This document shows, in pieces, positions 55,418 to 64,000 of a stretch of DNA of 64,000 bases. Position 1 is the stretch's first letter; every line of letters begins with the position of its first letter. The translations under genes and the position numbers were made by a program. The stretch comes from Echinicola sp. 20G (GTDB taxonomy: Bacteria; Bacteroidota; Bacteroidia; Cytophagales; Cyclobacteriaceae): the NCBI RefSeq assembly GCF_015533855.1, contig NZ_AP024154.1, positions 1,553,001-1,617,000 on the forward strand, given 5' to 3'. The notes below the pieces were generated by a model. That model made no database searches and had not been told where the DNA came from. It saw only the letters and a program-made list of their open reading frames with translations.

Positions 55418-55909
55418 ATGGTCAAGTACTTGCCCCATCATACTGAAGTGTTGGTTTCCTCGATGACTTGCGAGGAAGTCATCACTCGTCTCTATCATGT
55501 CACTCAGGAAGTGGATTACCTCTCCCATCCCTCCAGTCAATCTGACAATGAACAACTTTTCAATGGCAAGGTAGAAGAAACTACTTTTAGACTTTCCAAA
55601 GTAGTTACCCGTGCCGATAGTTTTTTGCCTTTGATCAAGGGGAATATTGAGCCTACACGAACGGGCTGTATCATATTTTTGGATTACAGCCTTTTTCCAG
55701 GGTCAGCATTTTTTATGATCTTTTGGTCGGTGATAACATTGGCCATGGGGATATTTTTCTTTTTTGCAGCAGGGCAGCCTGTTTTTGGACTTGTGAGTTT
55801 AGCGGTAGGAGTGGGAAATGTGCTCTTTGCTTGGTCTCATTTTAAGCGTAAAGTCAAGCAGTCCCAGCATATTTTTCATGAAATGTTAAGTCTTCAAAAA
55901 AACCGTTGA
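55418..55909 (+). CDS. Hypothetical membrane protein
   Basis: 163 residues. A soluble N-terminus of about 85 residues is followed by two membrane helices (ALFPGSAFF-like region near 92-118 and 120-140) and a basic tail. No family recognised. It is 23 bases behind ridA and in the same direction, so it is probably cotranscribed. Start ATG 55418. Confidence 0.6.
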   Translation: MVKYLPHHTEVLVSSMTCEEVITRLYHVTQEVDYLSHPSSQSDNEQLFNGKVEETTFRLSKVVTRADSFLPLIKGNIEPTRTGCIIFLDYSLFPGSAFFMIFWSVITLAMGIFFFFAAGQPVFGLVSLAVGVGNVLFAWSHFKRKVKQSQHIFHEMLSLQKNR

Positions 55910-56138
55910 TTTTAAAGGACAAAATTACCCTTCATTTATGGATTGTGCCCCTCAGGTAGTAATTTAGTGCCGCCATTGATAGCCAGTGCCTTGATATGAG
56001 GATCCGTTGGCTCTCAGACAAATTTTGATTAAATCAATATTAATTGTACGATGAAACCGAGCATTACAAGAATGTAATTCATAAGGATGATTATGAAGTG
56101 GCAGGTTTCATGTGACAGTTGAAACAAATTATTAACAC

Positions 56139-57539
56139 ATGAAATATAGAATAGAAAAAGACACCATGGGTCCGGTAGAAGTCCCTGCGGACAAATACTG
56201 GGGTGCCCAAACCCAAAGATCCATCAACAACTTTAAGATTGGTGGTGAACGTAACCGAATGCCTTTGGAGATCACCCATGCTTTTGCCATTTTGAAAAAA
56301 TCTGCGGCCTTGACCAATGCTTCTTTGGGAGTTCTGGCACAAGAAAAAGCCGATACCATTGCCAAAGTTTGTGATGAGATTTTGGAAGGTAAGCTGGATG
56401 ATCAATTCCCATTGGTGATCTGGCAGACGGGTTCTGGAACCCAATCCAATATGAATGCCAATGAAGTGATTGCCTACAGAGGTCATGTGCTGAATGGCGG
56501 TACTTTGGAAGACGAGAAGAAAACCATCCACCCAAATGATGATGTGAACAAATCTCAGTCTTCTAATGATACTTTCCCTACTGCCATGCATATTGCTGCC
56601 TATAAAATGGTGGTGGAGACTACCATTCCGGGAGTGGAAAAGTTGAGAGATACCCTGAAGAGCAAATCAGCGCAATTCATGGATGTAGTGAAAATTGGTA
56701 GGACCCACTTTATGGATGCGACTCCTTTGACCTTAGGGCAAGAGTTTTCCGGGTATGTTGCCCAGCTTGATCATGGGGTTAGAGCCTTGAAAAATACTTT
56801 GGCCCACCTTTCTGAGCTGGCTTTGGGAGGTACTGCTGTAGGTACCGGCCTGAATACTCCAAAGGGCTATGCAGAGATGGTCGCTGAAAAGATTGCAGAA
56901 TTTTCAGGTCAACCATTTATCACTGCTCCAAACAAATTTGAATCATTGGCAGCGCATGATGCCATTGTGGAAACTCACGGAGCATTGAAGCAATTGGCCG
57001 TTAGCTTGATGAAGATTGCCAATGACATTAGGATGCTTTCTTCTGGTCCTAGGTCTGGAATCGGTGAAATTCTTATTCCAGAAAATGAGCCGGGTTCTTC
57101 TATCATGCCAGGTAAGGTAAACCCAACCCAAGCGGAAGCCATGACCATGGTTTGTGCCCAGGTGATAGGGAACGATACGGCAGTTTCTGTAGGTGGTTCT
57201 AATGGTCATTTTGAACTGAATGTGTTCAAACCGATGATGATCCACAACCTATTGACTTCTGCTAGATTGTTGGGTGATGCATGTGTTTCTTTCCATGATA
57301 ATTGTGTGATTGGTATTGAGCCAAACAGGCCATTTATCAAGAAACATTTGGAGAATTCTTTGATGTTGGTGACAGCCTTGAACACACATATCGGTTATGA
57401 AAATGCTGCAGCAATCGCCAAGAAAGCCCATAAAGAGGGCACTAGCCTTCGTGAAGCCGCCATTGCTTTAGGTTTGTTGACTGATGAGCAGTTTGATGAG
57501 TGGGTAAAGCCGGAAGATATGATTGGGAGCTTAAAGTAA
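56139..57539 (+). CDS. fumC: Fumarate hydratase, class II
   Basis: Interconverts fumarate and malate in the TCA cycle, without Fe-S cluster. 466 residues. [13 protein letters not shown] is the fumarase/aspartase signature; [14 protein letters not shown] and the catalytic His region [16 protein letters not shown] are intact. Aspartase shares this fold, but the residues around the signature and the length fit FumC. A terminator follows. The 229-base upstream gap contains no visible gene. Confidence 0.96.
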   Translation: MKYRIEKDTMGPVEVPADKYWGAQTQRSINNFKIGGERNRMPLEITHAFAILKKSAALTNASLGVLAQEKADTIAKVCDEILEGKLDDQFPLVIWQTGSGTQSNMNANEVIAYRGHVLNGGTLEDEKKTIHPNDDVNKSQSSNDTFPTAMHIAAYKMVVETTIPGVEKLRDTLKSKSAQFMDVVKIGRTHFMDATPLTLGQEFSGYVAQLDHGVRALKNTLAHLSELALGGTAVGTGLNTPKGYAEMVAEKIAEFSGQPFITAPNKFESLAAHDAIVETHGALKQLAVSLMKIANDIRMLSSGPRSGIGEILIPENEPGSSIMPGKVNPTQAEAMTMVCAQVIGNDTAVSVGGSNGHFELNVFKPMMIHNLLTSARLLGDACVSFHDNCVIGIEPNRPFIKKHLENSLMLVTALNTHIGYENAAAIAKKAHKEGTSLREAAIALGLLTDEQFDEWVKPEDMIGSLK

Positions 57540-57612
57540 TCCTAAAGTTTTAGGATTGAATATAATCTCCAAAGACGGATATTTTAACTTTATTTTATCC
57601 AAATTTTAAAAG

Positions 57613-57659
57613 GGGAAGTATATTTCGTATTTTACACGGGATATGCTTCTCTTTTTTTG
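57613..57659 (+). terminator. Terminator after fumC
   Basis: gaagtatat and atatgcttc (one G-T pair) flank a 17-base loop and are followed by tctttttttg. A smaller hairpin aatccta/taggatt lies just at the fumC stop. Confidence 0.6.
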
Positions 57660-57685
57660 TTTAAACTAAAATATAACTGGAGAAT

Positions 57686-58309
57686 ATGATTTCGAAATAC
57701 CTTGTAGGATCATGCTTGATGGTGGCACTGATGGTGTCTGGAATGAACGCAGCTTGGGCACAACTTTCCAAAGATGAAAAGAAGGCCTTGAAAAAAGAAC
57801 TTAAACGCATGACCCCAGAGCAGTTGCGCCAAATGCAGGAAATGCAGCAGTCTCAAAAGGTGAGTATCATGGAGCTGGAAAAGGAAAACAAGCAGCTCCA
57901 AGAGGAAGTGATCAGCAAGTCAGAAGATCTGGAAATTCTTCAAAAACGTCATGAGGAGTTGGAAGAAAAATATACCAGCGCCATGATGGAAGATGCCCAT
58001 GAAGAATTGCATGGTGAAGCTCCTGCCAAGCTTACGGGCAAATGGAGTGAAGGAGTTGTTTTTCGGGTACAGATAGGTGCCTTGACGAAGGAGGAATACG
58101 GTCAGGAAATTCCCTCAGGATTTAGCATGGACGTAGAGGAAAAGGACAATCTGAAAAGAATGCTCTTGGGATATTATCGCGACTATGACGAGGCAAATAC
58201 TTTTAAAAAGCTAATGAGAAAGCTTGGAATCCGTACCGCTTGGATTGTCCCTTATAAAGATGGCAAAAGAGTGCCGCTCAAAGAAGTTTTGGGTACCGTA
58301 GTGGATTGA
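57686..58309 (+). CDS. Exported coiled-coil protein with SPOR-like C-terminus
   Basis: 207 residues, start ATG 57686 with ggagaat in front. Signal peptide ending AAWAQ, a Lys/Glu-rich coiled coil (about residues 28-105: MQEMQQSQKVSIMELEKENK) and a C-terminal domain of about 85 residues beginning VVFRVQIGALTKEEYG. That start and the repeated alpha/beta pattern to AWIVPYKDGKRVPLKEVL resemble a SPOR domain, which binds denuded peptidoglycan. The role may be in cell envelope division or structure. Assignment is by pattern only. Confidence 0.7.
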   Translation: MISKYLVGSCLMVALMVSGMNAAWAQLSKDEKKALKKELKRMTPEQLRQMQEMQQSQKVSIMELEKENKQLQEEVISKSEDLEILQKRHEELEEKYTSAMMEDAHEELHGEAPAKLTGKWSEGVVFRVQIGALTKEEYGQEIPSGFSMDVEEKDNLKRMLLGYYRDYDEANTFKKLMRKLGIRTAWIVPYKDGKRVPLKEVLGTVVD

Positions 58310-58324
58310 TTTTCCTGCTTTTAT

Positions 58325-58912
58325 TTATTCTTTTACTTCATAGCCGTTTTCTTTCAATTCTTGGGCTGTCATTTCGATCAGGTTCACCTGCATGGTGATA
58401 TCTGCGAAAGGCGTGTCCGTAGAGTCGGTTGGGACATGGGCGATAGCATCCAAGACATCCAGTCCCTTAAAAACCTGCCCGAAAATAGTGTAATTCCCAT
58501 CAAGCCTTTCAATGCCATTTTTGTCATGGACAATATATAGCTGACAACCGGCAGATAGTTTTTCCGGGTTATCATCACGACCTGCCCCCACTGCTCCATA
58601 AACGTGCTTGATGTTATTGACAAACTCAGGTTGCAGCAAATAAGGAGAGTCGCTAAAACCTTCAGGTGTATCAGGGCAACCTCCCTGGATAACAAACCCT
58701 TCGATCACCCGATTAAAAGTCAAGGAGTCCCAATAATGGGCATTGGCCAATTCGATAAAGCTTTCTTTGTGAATAGGAGTTTCTTCATAAAGCCAAAAAA
58801 GCATCTCACCCTTGGGCGTGATGATCTGTCCAATGGGGTAGGTTTTGTCTGTCCTGATATGACAAGAAGCCACAGAAAAGACCAACGTGAGAAGGATGAG
58901 AAGCTTTTTCAT
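58325..58912 (-). CDS. Cyclophilin-type prolyl isomerase lipoprotein
   Basis: 195 residues, lipobox VASC. Cyclophilin fold: HYWDSLTFNRVIEGFVIQGG, SAGCQLYIV and YTIFGQVFKGLDVLDAIA are the conserved blocks, although the typical QFF segment is altered to QLY. It isomerises prolines in envelope proteins. It points away from the SPOR-like gene and converges with it with a short 15-base gap. Confidence 0.92.
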   Translation of the reverse strand: MKKLLILLTLVFSVASCHIRTDKTYPIGQIITPKGEMLFWLYEETPIHKESFIELANAHYWDSLTFNRVIEGFVIQGGCPDTPEGFSDSPYLLQPEFVNNIKHVYGAVGAGRDDNPEKLSAGCQLYIVHDKNGIERLDGNYTIFGQVFKGLDVLDAIAHVPTDSTDTPFADITMQVNLIEMTAQELKENGYEVKE

Positions 58913-58991
58913 AGAATAAAGAGTTTGTTAACTTAATGGTAAATTAATCACTCTTAATGAAATAAAAACAATTAGTTAATGGTAGATCTCA

Positions 58992-59873
58992 TTATTCGCC
59001 AGAACCGAAGATTTTTTTCCTAAATGCTGTAAAAAAGCCTCCGACAGCCAAAGCAATTACTTTCCAGAATTTTAACAATAAGACAAAAAAACCAGTTTTT
59101 GCCAACATTTTTCCAGCGATAAGCCCACCGATGCCATAAGCTGCAATTTCATCCACTTCTGGATTGAAATCACCATAACGATAACCATCGTTAAATTCCA
59201 CGCTTGCCAAAATATCATTGATGTCTTGCTTCACGATGGGGAGAGCCTCCATATTACTGATAGCATTCATATTTAGGTATCCTTTTCTGCCTAAGATCCT
59301 GATGTTATAATTGAGTGTATTTATTTCTTGCTCACCAAACTTCAGTTCTTTTGCCCAATGAAGCTTTTTTGATTTATAATCATAAAATGGCTCGGAAGCC
59401 CATCCCACCAGTTCAATTTTTTCATATCCTTCTTCAATTCTGTAAGAATTGGCTTCATCAGTGTCCGATTGCATTTCTTCCAGCAAGTCATCGTAATCAA
59501 TTTCTTGGGCATCTTCATCATCAATATAACCTTCTTCGGCATAATTGATCTCTACGGCATAGGTAAAATCGTCACTCATTGGACCAATATCTTCAGGAAA
59601 TAATAGCCCTAAAACTTCTTCTGGTGGATTTCCCCACAGCTCTGTCAATACGTAGCTACTTTGTTCCGTATCAAGGTATTTGTATCCCTCAGGAACCTGC
59701 AAAGTGGCAATATTATCGCCCAATATAATTGTGCCGTATTGGTAGGTAAATGAACTGTTTATGCTGTCAACCAAGGCGAAGTATTCTTCATCACTAAGTT
59801 CCTCTTCTTGAGCGTGTATTTGGCCAATAATACCAATAAGAAATAAATGGAAAACGAGTAATTTCTTAATCAT
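58992..59873 (-). CDS. DUF2167 membrane-anchored protein
   Basis: 293 residues. Signal peptide, then an exported acidic domain (GTIILGDNIATLQVPEGYKYL, LTELWGNPP, VGWASEPFYDYKSKKLHWAKEL) that fits DUF2167, and a C-terminal membrane helix (FFVLLLKFWKVIALAVGGFF). Function unknown; members often occur near stress and envelope genes. The start ATG at 59873 is followed by a normal signal sequence. The 280-base gap to recJ holds no gene. Confidence 0.8.
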   Translation of the reverse strand: MIKKLLVFHLFLIGIIGQIHAQEEELSDEEYFALVDSINSSFTYQYGTIILGDNIATLQVPEGYKYLDTEQSSYVLTELWGNPPEEVLGLLFPEDIGPMSDDFTYAVEINYAEEGYIDDEDAQEIDYDDLLEEMQSDTDEANSYRIEEGYEKIELVGWASEPFYDYKSKKLHWAKELKFGEQEINTLNYNIRILGRKGYLNMNAISNMEALPIVKQDINDILASVEFNDGYRYGDFNPEVDEIAAYGIGGLIAGKMLAKTGFFVLLLKFWKVIALAVGGFFTAFRKKIFGSGE

Positions 59874-60153
59874 AATAAGTAGTGTGAAATAAAAATTTGT
59901 AAAAATGAACAGGCAATTATATGAAAAATTAGGTTGATAAATAGTGACAAACAGTAAAATTATGGCATAAAGTAACGATAATGAAGAGTATTTGATGTGG
60001 GTAATGCCCTTTAAAGTATAAATCTTTACATCATTTTAAGATGGTAAGTTCATAGCCTTAAACACAACCACTTAGAGCTTTTGGGTAAGTAAGGGTTAAA
60101 TAATTGCAAATTTTTTTAATAAAGAAGCGGTTTAGTTTAGTAATTTAGGCGGC

Positions 60154-61923
60154 ATGGAGTTTAGGTGGGAAATAAAAAGTAAAGCAGATCAAGAAACCGT
60201 TCAATCCCTTAGCAGCGAAATCAATGTAAATCCAACATTGGCCAATTTGTTGGCCAATCGGGAAGTGGGTGATTTTCAGCAGGCCAAAGATTTTTTTAGG
60301 CCCGATTTGGATAAGATCCATTCGCCATTCCTGATGAAGGACATGGACAAAGCGGTTGACAGGCTTGTGGAGGCAGTGAATAATGAGGAGAAAATCTTGG
60401 TCTACGGAGATTATGATGTTGATGGGACTACTTCTGTGGCACTTTTTTATGGGTTTTTAAAGGAATTTTATCCCTACGTGGATTTTTATATTCCTGATCG
60501 ATACCAAGAAGGTTATGGTGTATCGGAGAAAGGAGTACTTTTTGCTGCCGAAAATGATTTTAAGTTGATCGTTTCATTGGATTGTGGCATCAAGGCTTTA
60601 GAAAAAATTGATTTGGCCAATAGCCTCGGACTGGACTTTATCATTTGTGATCACCATACTCCAGGAGAGGTGCTTCCAGCGGCTTTGGCTGTTTTAGATC
60701 CCAAAAGACTGGATTGTGAGTATCCTTATAAAGAACTCAGTGGATGTGGCGTAGGTTTTAAATTGATTCAAGCTTTTACAGAGCGTACAGGTAAAAATGC
60801 CAGTCACCTTTTTGGCTTGTTGGATCTGGTGGCAGTAAGTATAGCGGCGGATATTGTTCCCATTACTGGTGAAAATAGGATTTTGGCGCATTATGGTCTG
60901 GAGCGTTTGAACAATAATCCAAGACCGGGCTTGATGGCATTGATCCTCGCAGGCAAAGGCCAAAGAAGTCTCAATGAATTACAGGAAAACCGACAATTGC
61001 TCCAAAGGGAAATGTTGCAGCTGAAGTCGGATAAGGACATTGAAATTTCTGATATTGTTTTTCGGATAGGCCCTAGGATCAATGCTTCTGGAAGACTGGA
61101 GCATGCAAAAGCGTCTGTAGAGCTGTTGATCTCCAAAGATATCATGGATGCCCTCCAGCGGGCAGAGCTGGTGGAAGATGTCAATGCAGCCAGAAAAAAC
61201 TTTGATGAGAATATCACCAAAGAAGCAATTCAGATGATTGAGGACCGGGAACAGTTGAAGCCTTATAAAAGCACGGTGCTGTACAAGGAAGATTGGCACA
61301 AAGGGGTCATCGGGATTGTGGCATCACGCTGTATTGAGCAGTTTTACCGGCCCACAATCATTTTGACAGAATCCAACAATAAAGCAACCGGCAGTGCAAG
61401 GTCAGTTTATGATTTTGACATCTATGAAGCGATAAGCGAATGCAGTGACTTGCTGGAGCAATTTGGGGGACATAAGTATGCTGCAGGCTTAACCATGGAG
61501 TTGGATAAAGTGCCAGCCTTTCAAGATAAATTTGAAGAAGTGGTGAGTCGGAGAATTTCTGAGATCCATACCAAGCCCGTGTTGGAGATTGACGATGAGT
61601 TGGAGCTGGATCAGATTAATTATAAATTTTATAATATTTTGCGCCAAATGGCGCCTTTTGGTCCTGGGAATCCAGAGCCTATCTTTTGTGCCAATCAAGT
61701 TTACGCACAAAATATCAAAGTACTAAAAGATAAACACCTGAAGTTTGAAATCGTACAAGATGGTCAAGTGACTACTCCAGTATGTATTGCTTTTGGCTTT
61801 GCTACTTACTATGAAATGTTGAGAAGCAAAATGCGTTTCAATATTGCATTTGAAGTAAGGGAAAATACCTTCCGCAATACCAGTAGTTTACAGTTGTACG
61901 TAAAGGATATAAAATTCGATTGA
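60154..61923 (+). CDS. recJ: Single-stranded-DNA-specific exonuclease RecJ
   Basis: 5'-3' exonuclease on ssDNA in recombination and mismatch repair. 589 residues. [27 protein letters not shown] and [11 protein letters not shown] with [11 protein letters not shown] are the DHH and DHHA1 motifs; the OB-fold C-terminus ends near [11 protein letters not shown] at 60154. lptB starts 1 base after its stop, so the two are cotranscribed. Confidence 0.95.
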   Translation: MEFRWEIKSKADQETVQSLSSEINVNPTLANLLANREVGDFQQAKDFFRPDLDKIHSPFLMKDMDKAVDRLVEAVNNEEKILVYGDYDVDGTTSVALFYGFLKEFYPYVDFYIPDRYQEGYGVSEKGVLFAAENDFKLIVSLDCGIKALEKIDLANSLGLDFIICDHHTPGEVLPAALAVLDPKRLDCEYPYKELSGCGVGFKLIQAFTERTGKNASHLFGLLDLVAVSIAADIVPITGENRILAHYGLERLNNNPRPGLMALILAGKGQRSLNELQENRQLLQREMLQLKSDKDIEISDIVFRIGPRINASGRLEHAKASVELLISKDIMDALQRAELVEDVNAARKNFDENITKEAIQMIEDREQLKPYKSTVLYKEDWHKGVIGIVASRCIEQFYRPTIILTESNNKATGSARSVYDFDIYEAISECSDLLEQFGGHKYAAGLTMELDKVPAFQDKFEEVVSRRISEIHTKPVLEIDDELELDQINYKFYNILRQMAPFGPGNPEPIFCANQVYAQNIKVLKDKHLKFEIVQDGQVTTPVCIAFGFATYYEMLRSKMRFNIAFEVRENTFRNTSSLQLYVKDIKFD

Positions 61924-61924
61924 G

Positions 61925-62656
61925 ATGAAACTTAGAGGAGAAAACCTGATCAAAATATACAAAGGCCGAAAAGTAGTTAATAATATTTCTGTAGAGGTAG
62001 AGCAGGGGGAGATTGTAGGGCTCTTGGGGCCCAACGGAGCGGGAAAGACAACTTCATTTTATATGATCGTAGGTTTGATCAAACCCAACAGTGGAACGGT
62101 ATTTTTAGATCAGGAGGACATTACTCCTTTACCAATGTATCGAAGGGCAAAGCGTGGAATTGGTTATTTGGCTCAGGAAGCTTCCGTGTTCAGGAAATTG
62201 TCTGTGGAAGAAAATATCATGGCTGTGCTGGAGATGACCAAGCTTTCGAAAGTTGCCCAAAGGGAAAAAATGGAAGAGCTTTTGGAGGAATTTAGCCTTA
62301 CGCATGTCCGCAAAAACCTTGGCATGGTTCTTTCTGGTGGAGAAAGAAGGAGAACCGAAATAGCTAGGGCTTTGGCTGTGGATCCCAAATTTGTGTTATT
62401 GGATGAACCCTTTGCAGGGGTAGACCCCATTGCAGTGGAAGAAATCCAAACCATTGTAGCGAAATTAAAAAATAAAAATATTGGTATCTTGATTACCGAC
62501 CACAACGTAAACGAAACCCTTTCAATAACCGACCGTGCTTACCTGATGTTTGAAGGTAAGTTGCTCAAAGCGGGAACTGCAGAAGAACTAGCAGCCGATG
62601 AGCAGGTTCGGAAGGTTTACCTTGGTAAACACTTTGAGCTGAAACGCAAGATTTAA
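61925..62656 (+). CDS. lptB: LPS export ABC transporter ATP-binding protein
   Basis: ATPase of the LptB2FG complex, which extracts lipopolysaccharide from the inner membrane. 243 residues. GPNGAGKTT (Walker A), [15 protein letters not shown] (signature), [13 protein letters not shown] (Walker B) and ITDHNV (switch His) are typical of LptB. It begins 1 base after recJ and the GH3-type gene begins 4 bases after it. Confidence 0.95.
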   Translation: MKLRGENLIKIYKGRKVVNNISVEVEQGEIVGLLGPNGAGKTTSFYMIVGLIKPNSGTVFLDQEDITPLPMYRRAKRGIGYLAQEASVFRKLSVEENIMAVLEMTKLSKVAQREKMEELLEEFSLTHVRKNLGMVLSGGERRRTEIARALAVDPKFVLLDEPFAGVDPIAVEEIQTIVAKLKNKNIGILITDHNVNETLSITDRAYLMFEGKLLKAGTAEELAADEQVRKVYLGKHFELKRKI

Positions 62657-62660
62657 ATTT

Positions 62661-64000
62661 ATGGACGTACTGAATACTTTTATGACCTGGATTTTCAAAA
62701 TCCGGATCGGTCAGATTGATAACTTCAAGGAAAACCCAATTGAAGTTCAGCAAGACATTTTTTTTGACCTTATAAAAACAGCAAGAAAAACCCAGTTTGG
62801 AAAGAAATATGGGTTTTCTGATATCAAGTCTCATAGGGATTTTATTAATCAAGTTCCCATCCATAATTATGAGCAAATGCAGCCTTATATCGAACAGACG
62901 ATGAGAGGTGAGCAGAATGTGATATGGCCCACGGACATCAATTGGTTTTCCAAGTCTTCAGGTACCACGGGCAGTAGGAGTAAATTCATCCCTGTTTCTC
63001 AAGAGTCACTGGAAGATTGTCACTTCAAAGGAGGCAAGGATATGCTCTCACTTTATGTAAATAATTATCCTGATAGTAAGCTCTTTACTGGGAAAAGTTT
63101 GGCCATAGGAGGGAGTAGTGAGGTGAATAAGTTGGATGTGAACCAGAATAGTTATTATGGAGATGTATCAGCGGTGATTATGCGGAATCTGCCCATGTGG
63201 GCTCAACTCGCCAAAACACCAAGCTTGGAGACAGCGCTGATGAGTGAGTGGGAAGAAAAAATCGAGAAGATGGCCCATGAAACAATGGACGAAAATGTAG
63301 TCAGTATCTCGGGTGTTCCTACTTGGACCATTGTTTTGTTGCAGCGGATTATGGAATTGACGAATTCGAAGAACATTCTTGAAGTGTGGCCGAATTTGGA
63401 GGTTTTCTTCCATGGCGCAGTGGCTTTTGGTCCTTACAGGAAATTGTTTCAGGAGCTGATTCCTTCTGATAAGATGCATTACATGGAAACGTATAATGCC
63501 TCAGAGGGATTTTTTGGGATTCAGGATCAAAAGAATTCTGATGAGCTTTTGTTGATGTTGGATTATGGGATTTATTATGAGTTTATCCCCATGGAAGAGT
63601 GGGATCGGTCAGATCCCAAAGTGATTCCTTTGGAAGATGTTGAGTTGGGTAAAAACTATGCGTTGTTGATCAGCACCAATGGAGGGCTGTGGCGCTACAA
63701 GATTGGCGATACAGTAAAATTCACTTCTATCAGGCCATATCGCATCAAAATCTCTGGAAGGACAAAACACTTTATCAATGCATTTGGGGAAGAAGTGATT
63801 GTGGAGAATGCCGAAAAAGCGATTGAGGTAGCTGCTGATGCCACAAACTCCATCATTGTCAACTTTACAGCTGCTCCTGTTTATTTTGATAGCTCGGATA
63901 GCAAAGGGGCACATGAGTGGGTGATTGAATTCAGTAAGCAACCTGATGACAAGACGCTATTTGTAGAAAAGCTGGATGCAACCTTGCGCGAGATCAATTC
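62661..64000 (+). CDS. GH3-family acyl-adenylate synthetase-like protein, N-terminal part
   Basis: The frame runs from ATG 62661 off the end of the window (446 codons so far). FSKSSGTTGSRSKFIPVS is the P-loop-like motif of the ANL/GH3 acyl-adenylate enzymes, YNASEGFFG the adenine-binding segment and RYKIGDTVKF the hinge region. In plants GH3 proteins conjugate amino acids to jasmonate or auxin; bacterial members are largely uncharacterised. The gene follows lptB after 4 bases, in one operon with recJ, a neighbourhood that may hint at an envelope-lipid role. Confidence 0.88.
   Translation, partial: MDVLNTFMTWIFKIRIGQIDNFKENPIEVQQDIFFDLIKTARKTQFGKKYGFSDIKSHRDFINQVPIHNYEQMQPYIEQTMRGEQNVIWPTDINWFSKSSGTTGSRSKFIPVSQESLEDCHFKGGKDMLSLYVNNYPDSKLFTGKSLAIGGSSEVNKLDVNQNSYYGDVSAVIMRNLPMWAQLAKTPSLETALMSEWEEKIEKMAHETMDENVVSISGVPTWTIVLLQRIMELTNSKNILEVWPNLEVFFHGAVAFGPYRKLFQELIPSDKMHYMETYNASEGFFGIQDQKNSDELLLMLDYGIYYEFIPMEEWDRSDPKVIPLEDVELGKNYALLISTNGGLWRYKIGDTVKFTSIRPYRIKISGRTKHFINAFGEEVIVENAEKAIEVAADATNSIIVNFTAAPVYFDSSDSKGAHEWVIEFSKQPDDKTLFVEKLDATLREIN

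Overview
The window looks like chromosome from a Bacteroidota bacterium, most likely order Cytophagales and near Cyclobacteriaceae (inference). The reasons are a SusC/SusD pair, a 1128-residue type 2 IleRS, several -7 boxes of the form TAnnTTTG with weak ribosome binding sites, many short lipoproteins, and a sulfite reductase carrying a HEPN-like tail. I see no tRNA, rRNA, CRISPR array or intact insertion sequence.

Layout. 1-5.9 kb: the end of a dGTPase gene, a 1.1 kb gene-poor stretch with dispersed repeats, then ileS and lspA. 5.9-12.2 kb: an AT-rich accessory island read on the minus strand. It holds small unknown genes separated by long imperfect hairpins, an internally deleted group II intron, a broken tyrosine recombinase and a block of 11-bp repeats. 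12.2-14.7 kb: a WYL regulator divergent from an RtcB RNA ligase, with a clean palindromic operator candidate between them. 14.7-24.2 kb: sulfatase, a uracil-DNA glycosylase-like protein, a nicotinamide riboside uptake and kinase pair, a fatty acid desaturase, and a TonB receptor behind a TPP riboswitch. 24.2-37.5 kb: housekeeping genes (dxs, scpA, ndk, DHH phosphoesterase, three tandem FKBP-type lipoproteins, guaB, an rRNA m5C methyltransferase, homogentisate dioxygenase). 37.8-47.1 kb: htpG, then an Rrf2 regulator next to a sulfate-assimilation cluster running from sulfate to sulfide with siroheme synthesis. 47.6-54.9 kb: SusC, SusD and a Tat-exported phospholipase C. 55-64 kb: ridA, fumC, a cyclophilin lipoprotein, recJ, lptB and the start of a GH3-type gene.

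The most notable object is the island at 8.3-11.8 kb. Between its genes lie sites of about 125-140 nt whose ends follow the integron cassette rule: the half-site before a gene is complementary to the half-site after that same gene, while neighbouring cassettes differ. Beside the first cassette is a 90-codon remnant of a tyrosine recombinase whose catalytic tyrosine position reads His. One site is interrupted, right after TTGT, by a 260-nt group II intron relic on the opposite strand, which is how attC-targeting group II introns insert. I read this as a fossil chromosomal integron. The boundaries and complementarity are seen directly; the mechanism is inference.

Other points worth checking are the swapped HIGH signature (GIHH) of IleRS, the sulfite reductase-HEPN fusion, the riboswitch-controlled receptor, and several perfect palindromes placed where regulators would be expected to bind.
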